A stretch of DNA of 54,806 bases from NCBI GenBank assembly GCA_944389415.1, contig CALXMF010000015.1, positions 1-54,806 on the forward strand. The letters run 5' to 3'. This DNA comes from an uncultured Spirochaetota bacterium. GTDB lineage: Bacteria; Spirochaetota; Spirochaetia; Treponematales; Treponemataceae. Of the stretch, positions 44,111 through 52,482 are shown piece after piece; the stretch's first letter is position 1, and each line of letters opens with the position of its first letter. Position numbers and translations under genes: made by a program. The notes below the pieces were generated by a model that saw nothing but the letters and a program-made list of their open reading frames with translations, was not told the origin of the DNA and did no database searches.

Positions 44111-46045
44111 TTATAAATCCGCAAGCACAGATGAGACTCGTTCCCATTCCATATTAAGCTGTTCAATACGGGCTGCGCACGACTCTATCTGATTTTGGAT
44201 TTTTTTGCTTTCCAAACCATTACTATATACAGCGGGGTCTGCTAACCGCCGCTCTAAAGAAGATTTTTCTTCTTCTGCGGCAGTTATCTCATTCATTAAT
44301 TTCTCTTCCTCACGTTCTAACCGGCGGCGCTCCGCTTTTAAACGTTTTTCTTCTTCCCAGCTTGCTTTCACAGCAGAACACGGTTTTTCCGCAGGTATAC
44401 ATTCTGCAGTCTGTTTTGAAACAGTATCACACACAGTACCTGAATTTTCAGTCTGTTCAAGATAATACCTGTAACCTCCTGGAAAAACACGAGCCTTTCC
44501 AGGAGTTAATTCAAGCACACGGTCAGCAAGCGACTCTATAAAACCACGGTCATGTGACACAAATATAACAGTTCCGCCAAAATCACGCAGCGCATCAAGC
44601 AATACATCTTTTGAATGCATATCAAGATGATTAGTAGGCTCATCTAGGATTAACAGATTCACCGGACGCAGCAGCAATTTCAGCAGCGCAAGACGGCTTT
44701 TTTCACCGCCAGAGAGAACATTAATCTGCTTAAATACATCATCACCCCTGAACAGAAACGCTCCCAGCATATCACGCAGCTTAGGAATCAGTTCAAGAGG
44801 CGCGTCCTGTTCCAACAATTCCAAAACAGTCATGGAACCTGAAAGCTTTTCAGCACTGTCCTGCGAGAAATACCCCACAGACACACCTGCTCCCATTTTT
44901 ATCCTGCCACTGTATACGGAATCCTCACCAGCAAGAATACGCAGCAATGTTGTTTTTCCAGATCCATTGCGTCCGGCAACAACCAGATGATCTCCATTTT
45001 CTATAACGAGACTTAAAGAATCTAACACATTCCGTACGCCATCATAACTTTTGGTTAAATCCTCGATTGTTACAACAAGCCGTCCTGAATGGGGCGCAGG
45101 CGGAAAGGTAAAATGTATTTTTTTCAATGTCTCAGGAATTTCAATCCGTTCAATACGATCAAGCATTTTCTGCCGTTCCTGAGCCTGAGCCGCTTTAGTC
45201 GCTTTGGCACCAAAACGGCGGATAAAATCTTCAAGATGACGAATTTCCTCCTGCTGCTGCTCATAGCGGGATATCAAACTATCAAGTTCAATCTTACGTA
45301 CTTGCTCATAATGAGTATAGTTTCCGGGATAACGATGCAAAACTCCATTAAATAGCTCATAGACTTCATTTACGGTCACATCAAGAAAATAACGGTCATG
45401 ACTAACAAGAAGAAAACCACCTGTATAGTCTTTTAAGAACTGTTCCAGCCAGGTACGGGCTTCCAAATCAAGATAATTGGTCGGCTCATCAAGCAGCAGA
45501 ATATCAGGATTCTGCATCAGGACTTTTGCGAGAGCGATACGCATCTGCCAACCGCCTGAAAATTCTTCTGTCCGGCGGCCAAAATCAGTCCGTTCAAAAC
45601 CAAGCCCAAGCAAAATCTGTTCCGCAAGAGCATCACGGCGATACCATCCGCTTTCTTCAAGCATAACAGTCAGTTCATGATACTTTTCAAGCAGCGGCTG
45701 CGGTTTTTCAGGGTTTTTCGCCAGTAAATCACCAATTCGGTCGCGTTCTGCTTCAAGCTCATAACCAAAGGCAAACGCACGGTCAGCTTCTTCCTTCAGC
45801 GTGCATCCGCGATGGGTAATACCAGCCTGCGGCAAATATGCAATACGGGTATCTTTCTGTATAGCAGTCTCACCGCTGTCAGGCGTAATAATCCCGGCGA
45901 TTACTTTTATCAAAGTCGATTTTCCCGACCCGTTTGCCCCTGTCAGAGCAGCTTTTGTACCTGCCTGAAGTTTCACTGATACATCTTTAAGAATATCACG
46001 ATCACCAAACGAAAGCGATATCTGTGTAAACTGAGCAAAAGACAT
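44111..46045 (-). CDS. ABC-F family ATPase (Uup/YdiF/EttA type)
   Basis: 644 residues with two ABC modules and no membrane segment: Walker A GANGSGKST and GRNGSGKTT, signatures FSGGWQMR and LSGGEKSRL, Walker B LLLDEPTNYLD and LILDEPTNHLD. The inter-domain P-site linker (about 230-310, RYEQQQEEIRHLEDFI) and a C-terminal coiled coil (KRLKAERRRLEREEEKLMNE) are present. ABC-F proteins act on ribosomes in translation or antibiotic protection; the subfamily cannot be fixed here. The start ATG at 46045 has GGAG seven bases upstream. The longer frame to 46090 overlaps the previous gene and lacks a ribosome site. Confidence 0.93.
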   Translation of the reverse strand: MSFAQFTQISLSFGDRDILKDVSVKLQAGTKAALTGANGSGKSTLIKVIAGIITPDSGETAIQKDTRIAYLPQAGITHRGCTLKEEADRAFAFGYELEAERDRIGDLLAKNPEKPQPLLEKYHELTVMLEESGWYRRDALAEQILLGLGFERTDFGRRTEEFSGGWQMRIALAKVLMQNPDILLLDEPTNYLDLEARTWLEQFLKDYTGGFLLVSHDRYFLDVTVNEVYELFNGVLHRYPGNYTHYEQVRKIELDSLISRYEQQQEEIRHLEDFIRRFGAKATKAAQAQERQKMLDRIERIEIPETLKKIHFTFPPAPHSGRLVVTIEDLTKSYDGVRNVLDSLSLVIENGDHLVVAGRNGSGKTTLLRILAGEDSVYSGRIKMGAGVSVGYFSQDSAEKLSGSMTVLELLEQDAPLELIPKLRDMLGAFLFRGDDVFKQINVLSGGEKSRLALLKLLLRPVNLLILDEPTNHLDMHSKDVLLDALRDFGGTVIFVSHDRGFIESLADRVLELTPGKARVFPGGYRYYLEQTENSGTVCDTVSKQTAECIPAEKPCSAVKASWEEEKRLKAERRRLEREEEKLMNEITAAEEEKSSLERRLADPAVYSNGLESKKIQNQIESCAARIEQLNMEWERVSSVLADL

Positions 46046-46067
46046 CACACCACTCCGCGCACAGATT

Positions 46068-47393
46068 CTATTTTGAAAAAAACATAACAACAGGGCTGGA
46101 ACTGCGCTGACTGACTATATTATTCCGTACCGCAGTACTGCTAAGAGTTTCCATTGTTAATCCATTTGACTGCAGCTTATACAAAAAGTATACGGGCTGA
46201 TTTACCCCATCAAAATGAAACTCAATCACACCGTCGTACAGCGCCTGCAAACTGCGGGATAAAAAGCACGTAAAGGCAATAGAACCATTCTCTCCAGCAT
46301 TTTCCGGAATTACAGATGGAACGAGCATCTGAAAACCATCCCATTTAAACAAATTACTGCCTTCAAACTGAATTTTTCCATAATTTGTGCTTGTATATAC
46401 TGCCCCTCCGGCCGCAAGAGTAGTATACAGCGCTGTACGTCTCTTCAATTCATTCTTAATCAGATCATCAACAGATTCAGAAAGTGTTATGAAATCATAC
46501 GCAGTCGGTTTTCCCATATCATCAACATAATGAACAACAATATAAGATTCTGAACGAATCGTTATTGAAAGAGGTGTATCAATAAAATAATATTGAGCCC
46601 CTGTTCCTTTTCTTATTCCCGCATACGGATAGCGCAAAGTTAAGCCGGCAAGAGTTAACTTAATCTGCCCATTTGCGGTCCCCGGATCAAAGCCGTACTC
46701 ACTTCTCATCTTATCCAAATCGATTCGTTTTTCACGAATCATACCAGCATATTCTTCAGGATACCACTGCGAAGCCAGTACTGTTTGCAAGAGGGTATCT
46801 TTTGCAAGTATATCTTCTTCATTTTCAGTTGTTTCAACAATCGTTTGATCTTCTGTTATATCAAACAAGCGCAAATTATATGAATAACACCATCCTTCCG
46901 TACCATCCGATGTCAGGACCCGAAGCCACTCACCGGGCAATTCATTCTGTCCGGACATAACCTTAGAACCAGTCCCTTTATACAGAACTTTAATTATTTC
47001 ATCGCGGCGCAGTCGATATACCTGCCGTCCTACACTGTCAGCATCAGCACGGATAGGAAGCCCATCAGTCGCTACACGCGCATACTGATTACGATATTCC
47101 GCATACCGTTCCGCTTCTTTTTCCGCCTGACGACGAGGAAGTGGTTCTGTAAGCTGCCATAGAGGCACTTCAATTTTATTATCCATATTTTGCGAATCCG
47201 CACTTACTACATATGTATGAGAGATATTAGATTTAATAAACACTGGCACGATATCCCCGTCTGCAAGATTTTTCTCCGGATCAGCCCACAGCACAACACT
47301 GTACCCCATCAGTTTTGAACAGGATGCCAAAAATACCGCCGGATAAACAGCGCAGAGAACTGCGAATATCTGTATGATTGTAAACCGTTTCAT
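46068..47393 (-). CDS. SH3-domain lipoprotein
   Basis: 441 residues; lipoprotein signal with lipobox VFLASC. Residues about 105-180 form a bacterial SH3-like domain (YARVATDGLPIRADADSVG, IIKVLYKGTG, WLRVLTSDGTEGWCYSYNL), a peptidoglycan-associated fold. The rest is beta-rich with no recognised domain (LTLAGLTLRYPYAGIRKG, IVVHYVDDMGKPTAYDF). It ends 22 bases before the ABC-F start and probably shares its transcript. The start has no clear Shine-Dalgarno; a TATGGT -10 ends eight bases before it. Confidence 0.82.
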   Translation of the reverse strand: MKRFTIIQIFAVLCAVYPAVFLASCSKLMGYSVVLWADPEKNLADGDIVPVFIKSNISHTYVVSADSQNMDNKIEVPLWQLTEPLPRRQAEKEAERYAEYRNQYARVATDGLPIRADADSVGRQVYRLRRDEIIKVLYKGTGSKVMSGQNELPGEWLRVLTSDGTEGWCYSYNLRLFDITEDQTIVETTENEEDILAKDTLLQTVLASQWYPEEYAGMIREKRIDLDKMRSEYGFDPGTANGQIKLTLAGLTLRYPYAGIRKGTGAQYYFIDTPLSITIRSESYIVVHYVDDMGKPTAYDFITLSESVDDLIKNELKRRTALYTTLAAGGAVYTSTNYGKIQFEGSNLFKWDGFQMLVPSVIPENAGENGSIAFTCFLSRSLQALYDGVIEFHFDGVNQPVYFLYKLQSNGLTMETLSSTAVRNNIVSQRSSSPVVMFFSK

Positions 47394-47401
47394 AGGGCTC
47401 T

Positions 47402-47431
47402 ACCATACCACAGACACAATAAAAAGTCCAA
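47402..47431 (-). promoter_or_regulatory. Promoter of the SH3 lipoprotein gene
   Basis: TTGGAC (47431-47426), 18-base spacer, TATGGT (47407-47402), then eight bases to the ATG at 47393. It is divergent from the promoter at 47457-47484. Confidence 0.4.
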
Positions 47432-47456
47432 CAAACGACATATCAACAGCAACACT

Positions 47457-47484
47457 TTGAAAGTTTCACAATTTATGGTATACT
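47457..47484 (+). promoter_or_regulatory. Promoter of the 47491 lipoprotein gene, predicted leaderless
   Basis: TTGAAA (47457-47462), 16-base spacer, TATACT (47479-47484), six bases, ATG. No Shine-Dalgarno is present. Confidence 0.6.
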
Positions 47485-47490
47485 TTTCTT

Positions 47491-48090
47491 ATGCAGTGGG
47501 GAGTAATTATATTCTTTTTGTTATTAACCGGATGCACCCAAATTCAAAATGATAATTTGATCATACCGCCGCATGATTCAACTATTAAATATCAGATGGA
47601 CAAGATGGTAGAATCTACTAAGTGGCTTGAGGAACTGGAACCGCAATTACTCTCTGATAAAAGAAATCCGCCTCAGGCAGGTGTTTCTGTCACACCAAAG
47701 AATATATTCGGAATACAGACCAATGAAGAACCTGTATACCCTTCGATTCCCGGTTTCGCCAGTCTTGATACCCGGCAGCTGGGTGATCAACAGGAACAGT
47801 GTATACGCAGTTTCTGCAGACAGCTGCTAAAACCAGAACGTGATATTCCTCCGGAACTGATGGCCACAGGCATGGAATATCTGCTGTATATATTCCTGTT
47901 TAATATACAGGATATAAGATCCTTTTCCCGGTACATCATCGGAAAACCTTTTATCAATGAATGTACATATCTGATCCCGGTACGGTTATATACAAATGCA
48001 GCTCCGCTTGATATAGATTTTTTTCTCATACAAGAGCAAAATGAATGGCATATACAGCAAATATATATAAGGACAGATACCTATGAGTAA
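47491..48090 (+). CDS. Small lipoprotein, unknown function
   Basis: 199 residues with a very short lipoprotein signal (MQWGVIIFFLLLTGC; Cys15). The N-terminal mature part is helical (MDKMVESTKWLEELEPQLL). The C-terminal part, YTNAAPLDIDFFLIQEQNEWHIQQIYI, resembles a small NTF2/SnoaL-like end, which is only a resemblance. The gene is predicted to be translated from a leaderless mRNA. Its last eight bases overlap the following gene, so the two products likely belong together. No family is recognised. Confidence 0.8.
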   Translation: MQWGVIIFFLLLTGCTQIQNDNLIIPPHDSTIKYQMDKMVESTKWLEELEPQLLSDKRNPPQAGVSVTPKNIFGIQTNEEPVYPSIPGFASLDTRQLGDQQEQCIRSFCRQLLKPERDIPPELMATGMEYLLYIFLFNIQDIRSFSRYIIGKPFINECTYLIPVRLYTNAAPLDIDFFLIQEQNEWHIQQIYIRTDTYE

Positions 48091-49174
48091 TATGCTGACA
48101 GGAATAGAACGGCAGCTAATTCTGGAATATCTTGCGACAGAAACACCGCCAATAACTTTTATTTCTGAACAAAAAGAAGATGTTCCCATTATATTTCCAG
48201 AAGGAACGATTTCATTTAGTAATACAAAAGGAAGCATTACACTAGCGGCAACACGGCTGCTGCCTGCTTCGCCAATAGAAGGACACATCCAGTTTTATTA
48301 CCGTAAATTAGGACTATGCTTTTCAACCACTATTACACAGAACGGTCCAATGGGCGCTTCATTTCCCATTCCGGAACGCATAGAACGTATCAGCGGTTTT
48401 ACAGAAGAAACAACACCAGTTAAGGGCAAAGTTTTCTACAGTTTTCAAAACATTAAACCATGTGCCAGCTGCGTCAGCACCCATGATTATCAGCTGTATA
48501 ATCCCTTTGTGTGGCGAGAACTTCCTGATTCTGACGATTTCAGAAAAAAACTGATAGCTCTATTAAAGAGTTTCAATTTTCATATATGCCGCACTCCTGC
48601 AACATTTACAAAAACTCTGGCGGCTACACAGAAAATTCTGTATATCATTAATGGAAAATTACCGCAGCGCCAGCCATTTAATTCAGATGTCTGTCTGCTT
48701 TCCGCTGAATTGCCGATAGCTCTTGCTCATAAAGGACTTTCAGGGCTGTTTATCCCGCTTGACGCCAGTGCACAGACATGCGCAGTAAGCACAGAAATTA
48801 TAAAAAATGACGCCGAATTAGACAGGCTGCTCAGTCACTTCTGCGGCTGTAAATACCTCGCACAGCACCAGCCTTTGCCCGATGTACAGGGGCGTATAGA
48901 ACCGCTTTCGATTATATACTTGAGCAGTTACGGCTTTGTACTTGGCGGACAGAAAAACCAATCGCTTTCACTGCTGAAAGACGGAGATACATTCCAGATA
49001 CTGCTCGAAGAAGAATCCCCTATCGGCAGCCGTCTTATACAAAGCACAATAAAAATTACTGAACATATTATCGGAGATGATGATAAACAATGCATATTCT
49101 GCGCATTTACTGAAATACAGGAAGAAGACAAACGTTTTTTATTTGAACGCTTTAATGGTAAAAAATATAAATAA
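48083..49174 (+). CDS. PilZ/DUF1577-like protein, tentative
   Basis: 363 residues without a signal peptide or membrane helix. The N-terminal part (GHIQFYYRKLGLCFSTTITQ, GASFPIPERIERIS) resembles the YcgR-N/PilZ-N flagellar-brake type fold. The end (FCAFTEIQEEDKRFLFERF) resembles the last strand and helix of PilZ-like domains. The RxxxR / DxSxxG c-di-GMP-binding residues are not evident. Cysteines cluster at CASCVS. AAGGA lies nine bases before the ATG. It overlaps the lipoprotein gene by eight bases. A cyclic-di-GMP effector or degenerate relative is possible, but this is weakly supported. Confidence 0.6.
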   Translation: MSNMLTGIERQLILEYLATETPPITFISEQKEDVPIIFPEGTISFSNTKGSITLAATRLLPASPIEGHIQFYYRKLGLCFSTTITQNGPMGASFPIPERIERISGFTEETTPVKGKVFYSFQNIKPCASCVSTHDYQLYNPFVWRELPDSDDFRKKLIALLKSFNFHICRTPATFTKTLAATQKILYIINGKLPQRQPFNSDVCLLSAELPIALAHKGLSGLFIPLDASAQTCAVSTEIIKNDAELDRLLSHFCGCKYLAQHQPLPDVQGRIEPLSIIYLSSYGFVLGGQKNQSLSLLKDGDTFQILLEEESPIGSRLIQSTIKITEHIIGDDDKQCIFCAFTEIQEEDKRFLFERFNGKKYK

Positions 49175-49189
49175 TGGTATATATGTAGC

Positions 49190-49216
49190 GGTCCCACTCC
49201 GATGACGCGTGGGACC
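49190..49216. terminator. Hairpin between convergent genes
   Basis: GGTCCCAC and GTGGGACC form a perfect 8-bp GC-rich stem around an 11-base loop, in the 60-bp gap between the PilZ-like gene and the AI-2E permease gene. Neither strand has a T-run after it, so it may be a Rho-dependent or weak bidirectional stop. Confidence 0.45.
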
Positions 49217-49234
49217 AGAAAAACTCCTCTTTTA

Positions 49235-50395
49235 TCAGGTATCAGTATTAGTTTCTGTATGCGGCTTCTCAGATGGAATCTGATCAGTATTCCATTCCCT
49301 GCCATCAGCAGAAACACCAAGCGCAGAAAGACTTTCTTTTGTTGGTGTCTGCCCCATCAGTACGGAAACAGGATGCAGAAATGAAATATTCTCACAAATA
49401 ATTTTCAGAATAACCATCATCGGAACCGCCAGTATCAAACCGGTAAAGTCCCAAATCCATCCCCAGACAGACAGCGAAGCAAGAATGACAAAGGGAGATA
49501 ATCCCAGTTGACTTCCCTGCACGCGCGGTTCTATCACATTCCCCAGAACCATATTAACACCAAGCATAAGACAGCCGGTAAAGATAACTGGCCCCGGTTC
49601 CGGCCAGAACTGAACAAGAGCAAAAGCCGTAGTCATAATACCTGAAGCGATTGAACCAAAATTGGGAATAAAATTTAGAACAAACGCGAGAAATCCCCAA
49701 ACAATCGCAAAATCAAGACGGATAAACAGACAGCCCAGCAGAACAAAGATACCAGTCAGTAGTGAAATAAAAAACTTTACCGACAAATACCGTGTAACCT
49801 GAAGAATGATGTCTTTAAGTACTCTGATAAAGCGGTTACTGTGGTGCCCCTCAGCAAGCACGTAGCCGATTTTAATTCTAAATGCCTGCATTTCCGCAAG
49901 AAAGAAAATAGCGAATAGAAATACCATCAGCGTATTTTTGAAAAAGGTCAGCAGAGAATTTGATAACGATAGCGCCGTCATCTGAATGGCAGAGCGTACA
50001 CTCAGCTGCCCCCACAGATTTTCAAACAGAGAATTCTCAGCGTCATAGGGCAAATCAAACAGGTGCGCTACTGTCTGATAAATAATCATAAACCGTTCTT
50101 CATACCGCGGATATACCGTAATAATCGTTTTAAAACTGGCAAACAGCAGAGAACCGATAGTATAAATACCTATGAACAGTATTGTTATCACAATACCAAT
50201 ACCAAGTCCCCACGGAACACGGAAACGTTTATGCAGCGCAGATATAAGAGGGTCAAGAACACAAGAAAGCAGCACAGCCAGCGTCAGCGGCAATACTACA
50301 GGTGCGGTTGCCTTCAGAACAGCACCTGATATAATAATCGCTATAAATAACAGCAGAAAAAAAATCGGCCGCGCAAAATTAACCTGTTTTTTCAT
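49235..50395 (-). CDS. AI-2E/PerM-family permease
   Basis: 386 residues. There are about eight membrane helices in the usual arrangement: an N-terminal pair (PIFFLLLFIAIIISGAVL, VVLPLTLAVLLSCVLDPL), a helix at 80-100, a central amphipathic region, then a C-terminal block with the family-typical NFIPNFGSIASGIMTTAFAL, NVIEPRVQGSQLGLSPFVI and GLILAVPMMVILK. A hydrophilic tail ends it. Members have been linked to AI-2 export or Na+/H+ exchange; the substrate is unproven. It follows serS by six bases and is therefore co-transcribed, without a clear ribosome site. Confidence 0.88.
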   Translation of the reverse strand: MKKQVNFARPIFFLLLFIAIIISGAVLKATAPVVLPLTLAVLLSCVLDPLISALHKRFRVPWGLGIGIVITILFIGIYTIGSLLFASFKTIITVYPRYEERFMIIYQTVAHLFDLPYDAENSLFENLWGQLSVRSAIQMTALSLSNSLLTFFKNTLMVFLFAIFFLAEMQAFRIKIGYVLAEGHHSNRFIRVLKDIILQVTRYLSVKFFISLLTGIFVLLGCLFIRLDFAIVWGFLAFVLNFIPNFGSIASGIMTTAFALVQFWPEPGPVIFTGCLMLGVNMVLGNVIEPRVQGSQLGLSPFVILASLSVWGWIWDFTGLILAVPMMVILKIICENISFLHPVSVLMGQTPTKESLSALGVSADGREWNTDQIPSEKPHTETNTDT

Positions 50396-50401
50396 ACAGG
50401 T

Positions 50402-51673
50402 TTACCGTGCAATACGGTCAAAACCGCAGTATGGCACAAGCGCAGGAGGTACTGTGATAGACCCATCCTCATTCTGATAATTCTCAAGAACCGCAACAAG
50501 CGCACGCGATACCGCGACTGCTGTACCATTGAGCATATGTACATATTTGTTCTTTCCATCATCATCCTTATACCGCACATTTAAACGGCGGGATTGATAG
50601 TCAGTACAATTTGAGGTTGAAGTAACTTCTCCCCATTCTCCGCCATTGCGTCCCGGCATCCATGCTTCCAAATCCCATTTACGATATGCGGGCGCACCAA
50701 GATCACCAGTACAGGTATCAACTACCCGGAACGGAATTCCCAAGCCAGTAAAAATTTCTTCCTCAATAAGGCGCAATTTTTCATGCAATGTATCAGAATC
50801 TTCTGGCAGACAATAGACAAACATCTCAAGTTTGGTAAACTGATGCACCCGATACAGTCCTTTAGAGAACTGTCCGGCTGCGCCTGCTTCACGGCGGAAA
50901 CAATGAGACAGTCCGCAGTACATAAGCGGCAGCTTATCCTTAGGAAGAATTTCTCCGGAATGATATCCGCCGAGAGTAATTTCAGCTGTCGCGACAAGAC
51001 ACGTATCTTCTCCTTCAAGTGTATACACATTGGACTCATTGCCGCGCGGATTAAAACCGATTCCCTGCAAAATATCAGCGCGCGCAACATCAGGAGTGAT
51101 AAACGGCGTAAAACCATGGCGGCGCAGAATATTCAGCGCATACTGCACAAGCGCCAGCTCAAGAAATACTGCCTCATTTTTTAGGTAATAAAACTTACTG
51201 CCGGCAACTTTTGTCCCCTCATCAAAGTCAATAAGATCAAGATCCTGGCCAAGCTGCACATGATCTTTCGGCTGGAATGAAAACGCACGCGGTGTACCAA
51301 CACGTTTTACTTCAAGATTATCACTATCCACAGCACCGACAGGAGCATCAGGATGCGCCATATTGGGAATACGGCGGCCTTCTGCTTCAAGCGCGGCCTC
51401 AACTTCTGCTGTTTCTTTTTCACATGCTGCAATTTCTTCTTTAATAGCCTTACCTTCTTCAATAAGACGGCGGCGTTCCTCATCAGGCAGTTTGCCCTTC
51501 ATCGCTTTCGCGTTATCATTACGCTTCTGCTGCAATGACTGCAGTTTTGTAACAAGCGCAGTGCGTTTATCAAATAACTCAACCACAAGATCCGCATCTG
51601 CATTCATATTGCGGTCTGTGATATTCTTTTTAACAGCTGCCAAATTATCTTTAATAAATCTGTAATCTAACAT
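50402..51673 (-). CDS. serS: Seryl-tRNA synthetase
   Basis: 423 residues, standard size. The N-terminal long coiled-coil arm (about 25-100, ALVTKLQSLQQKRNDNAKAM...EVEAALEAEG) binds the long variable arm of tRNA-Ser. The class II catalytic core follows: motif 2 LSHCFRREAGAAGQFSKGLYRVHQF and motif 3 near LNGTAVAVSRALVAVLENYQ, with the TAEITLGGYHSGEIL substrate loop. All are intact. The ATG has no Shine-Dalgarno in range and is predicted leaderless. The AI-2E permease gene follows after six bases. Confidence 0.98.
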   Translation of the reverse strand: MLDYRFIKDNLAAVKKNITDRNMNADADLVVELFDKRTALVTKLQSLQQKRNDNAKAMKGKLPDEERRRLIEEGKAIKEEIAACEKETAEVEAALEAEGRRIPNMAHPDAPVGAVDSDNLEVKRVGTPRAFSFQPKDHVQLGQDLDLIDFDEGTKVAGSKFYYLKNEAVFLELALVQYALNILRRHGFTPFITPDVARADILQGIGFNPRGNESNVYTLEGEDTCLVATAEITLGGYHSGEILPKDKLPLMYCGLSHCFRREAGAAGQFSKGLYRVHQFTKLEMFVYCLPEDSDTLHEKLRLIEEEIFTGLGIPFRVVDTCTGDLGAPAYRKWDLEAWMPGRNGGEWGEVTSTSNCTDYQSRRLNVRYKDDDGKNKYVHMLNGTAVAVSRALVAVLENYQNEDGSITVPPALVPYCGFDRIAR

Positions 51674-51680
51674 AATAACT

Positions 51681-51709
51681 ACTATATTCCCCTATAGATA
51701 AAGATGCAA
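51681..51709 (-). promoter_or_regulatory. Promoter of serS, predicted leaderless
   Basis: TTGCAT (51709-51704), 17-base spacer, TATAGT (51686-51681), seven bases to the ATG at 51673. The GGGG in the spacer lies outside the predicted RNA. No T-box leader is possible in this space. Confidence 0.65.
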
Positions 51710-51724
51710 TAATGATACTATATA

Positions 51725-52438
51725 CTATTTTAATTCATACGTTACCGTCACATCGACACGTGCATCTGAACGTCCGGCAGAAACCGGCGTAGAAATGGCG
51801 GCACTGTCCGCAGCAGCAGCCAATTTCATACTGTTTGACCGCGGCGCCACATAGCTGTTTTCTACTATCCTCGCAACTTTTCCAAGTTCCGCACCTGCTG
51901 TACCGGCAAGCAGCGCAGCTGCTTCTGCGGCCTGATTTATCGCGAGTACACGGGCTTCCCGAACTGCGTCAGTCGTATCAGTTACATCAAAGGATAACGA
52001 TGATAATTCATTCGCCCCGGCCCGTATAGCCGCATCAATAACACTGCCAACTTTATCCATATCTGATACAACAACGACCAGCCCATTTGAGACACGGTAA
52101 TCACCGCGAACCGTTCTGCCATTCACATATGAATTTTCCTGATAAATACTATAACCTTCAGTAGAAAACTTATCCGCCGGTATTCCCTGCTCGGAGACTG
52201 CAGTCTGCACACGAGTCATGCGCGCAGCATTTTCAGCGGAAGCAGTCTGCACATCCGCGTTTCTTGTTACAACAGCCAGTTTAATTGTCGCAATATCAGA
52301 TTCCACCGCAACAAGACCACTGCCATTTACTGTTACCGTCCGCTCTGTTCTGCCTACTGAGACACTGCAGCCGGAAAAAAAGATTATCACCGCAGATACA
52401 GCTGCATACAGTGGAATTCGCACCGCATATCTTTTCAT
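51725..52438 (-). CDS. SIMPL-domain (DUF541) lipoprotein
   Basis: 237 residues from the ATG at 52438 (an ATG at 52450 overlaps its own AAAGG site). Lipoprotein signal YAVRIPLYAAVSAVIIFFSGC. The SIMPL domain covers almost all of the mature part: VTVNGSGLVAVESDIATIKL, the conserved GIPADKFSTEGYSI, VSNGLVVVVSDMDKVGSVID, LSSLSFDVTDTTDAVREARV and the final ARVDVTVTYELK strand. SIMPL proteins are periplasmic, oligomeric and linked to oxidative or envelope stress; the precise role is unknown. It has its own -10 (TATAAT at 52475-52470) and is separated from serS. Confidence 0.9.
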   Translation of the reverse strand: MKRYAVRIPLYAAVSAVIIFFSGCSVSVGRTERTVTVNGSGLVAVESDIATIKLAVVTRNADVQTASAENAARMTRVQTAVSEQGIPADKFSTEGYSIYQENSYVNGRTVRGDYRVSNGLVVVVSDMDKVGSVIDAAIRAGANELSSLSFDVTDTTDAVREARVLAINQAAEAAALLAGTAGAELGKVARIVENSYVAPRSNSMKLAAAADSAAISTPVSAGRSDARVDVTVTYELK

Positions 52439-52469
52439 ACTACCCGACATCCTTTTGTAAAAAATAGAT

Positions 52470-52475
52470 ATTATA
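52470..52475 (-). promoter_or_regulatory. -10 element of the SIMPL gene
   Basis: Perfect TATAAT 31 bases before the ATG at 52438. The -35 region (TTTACT at 16 bases) is weak. It falls in the 32-bp gap after the helicase stop. Confidence 0.4.
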
Positions 52476-52482
52476 CCGCTTT

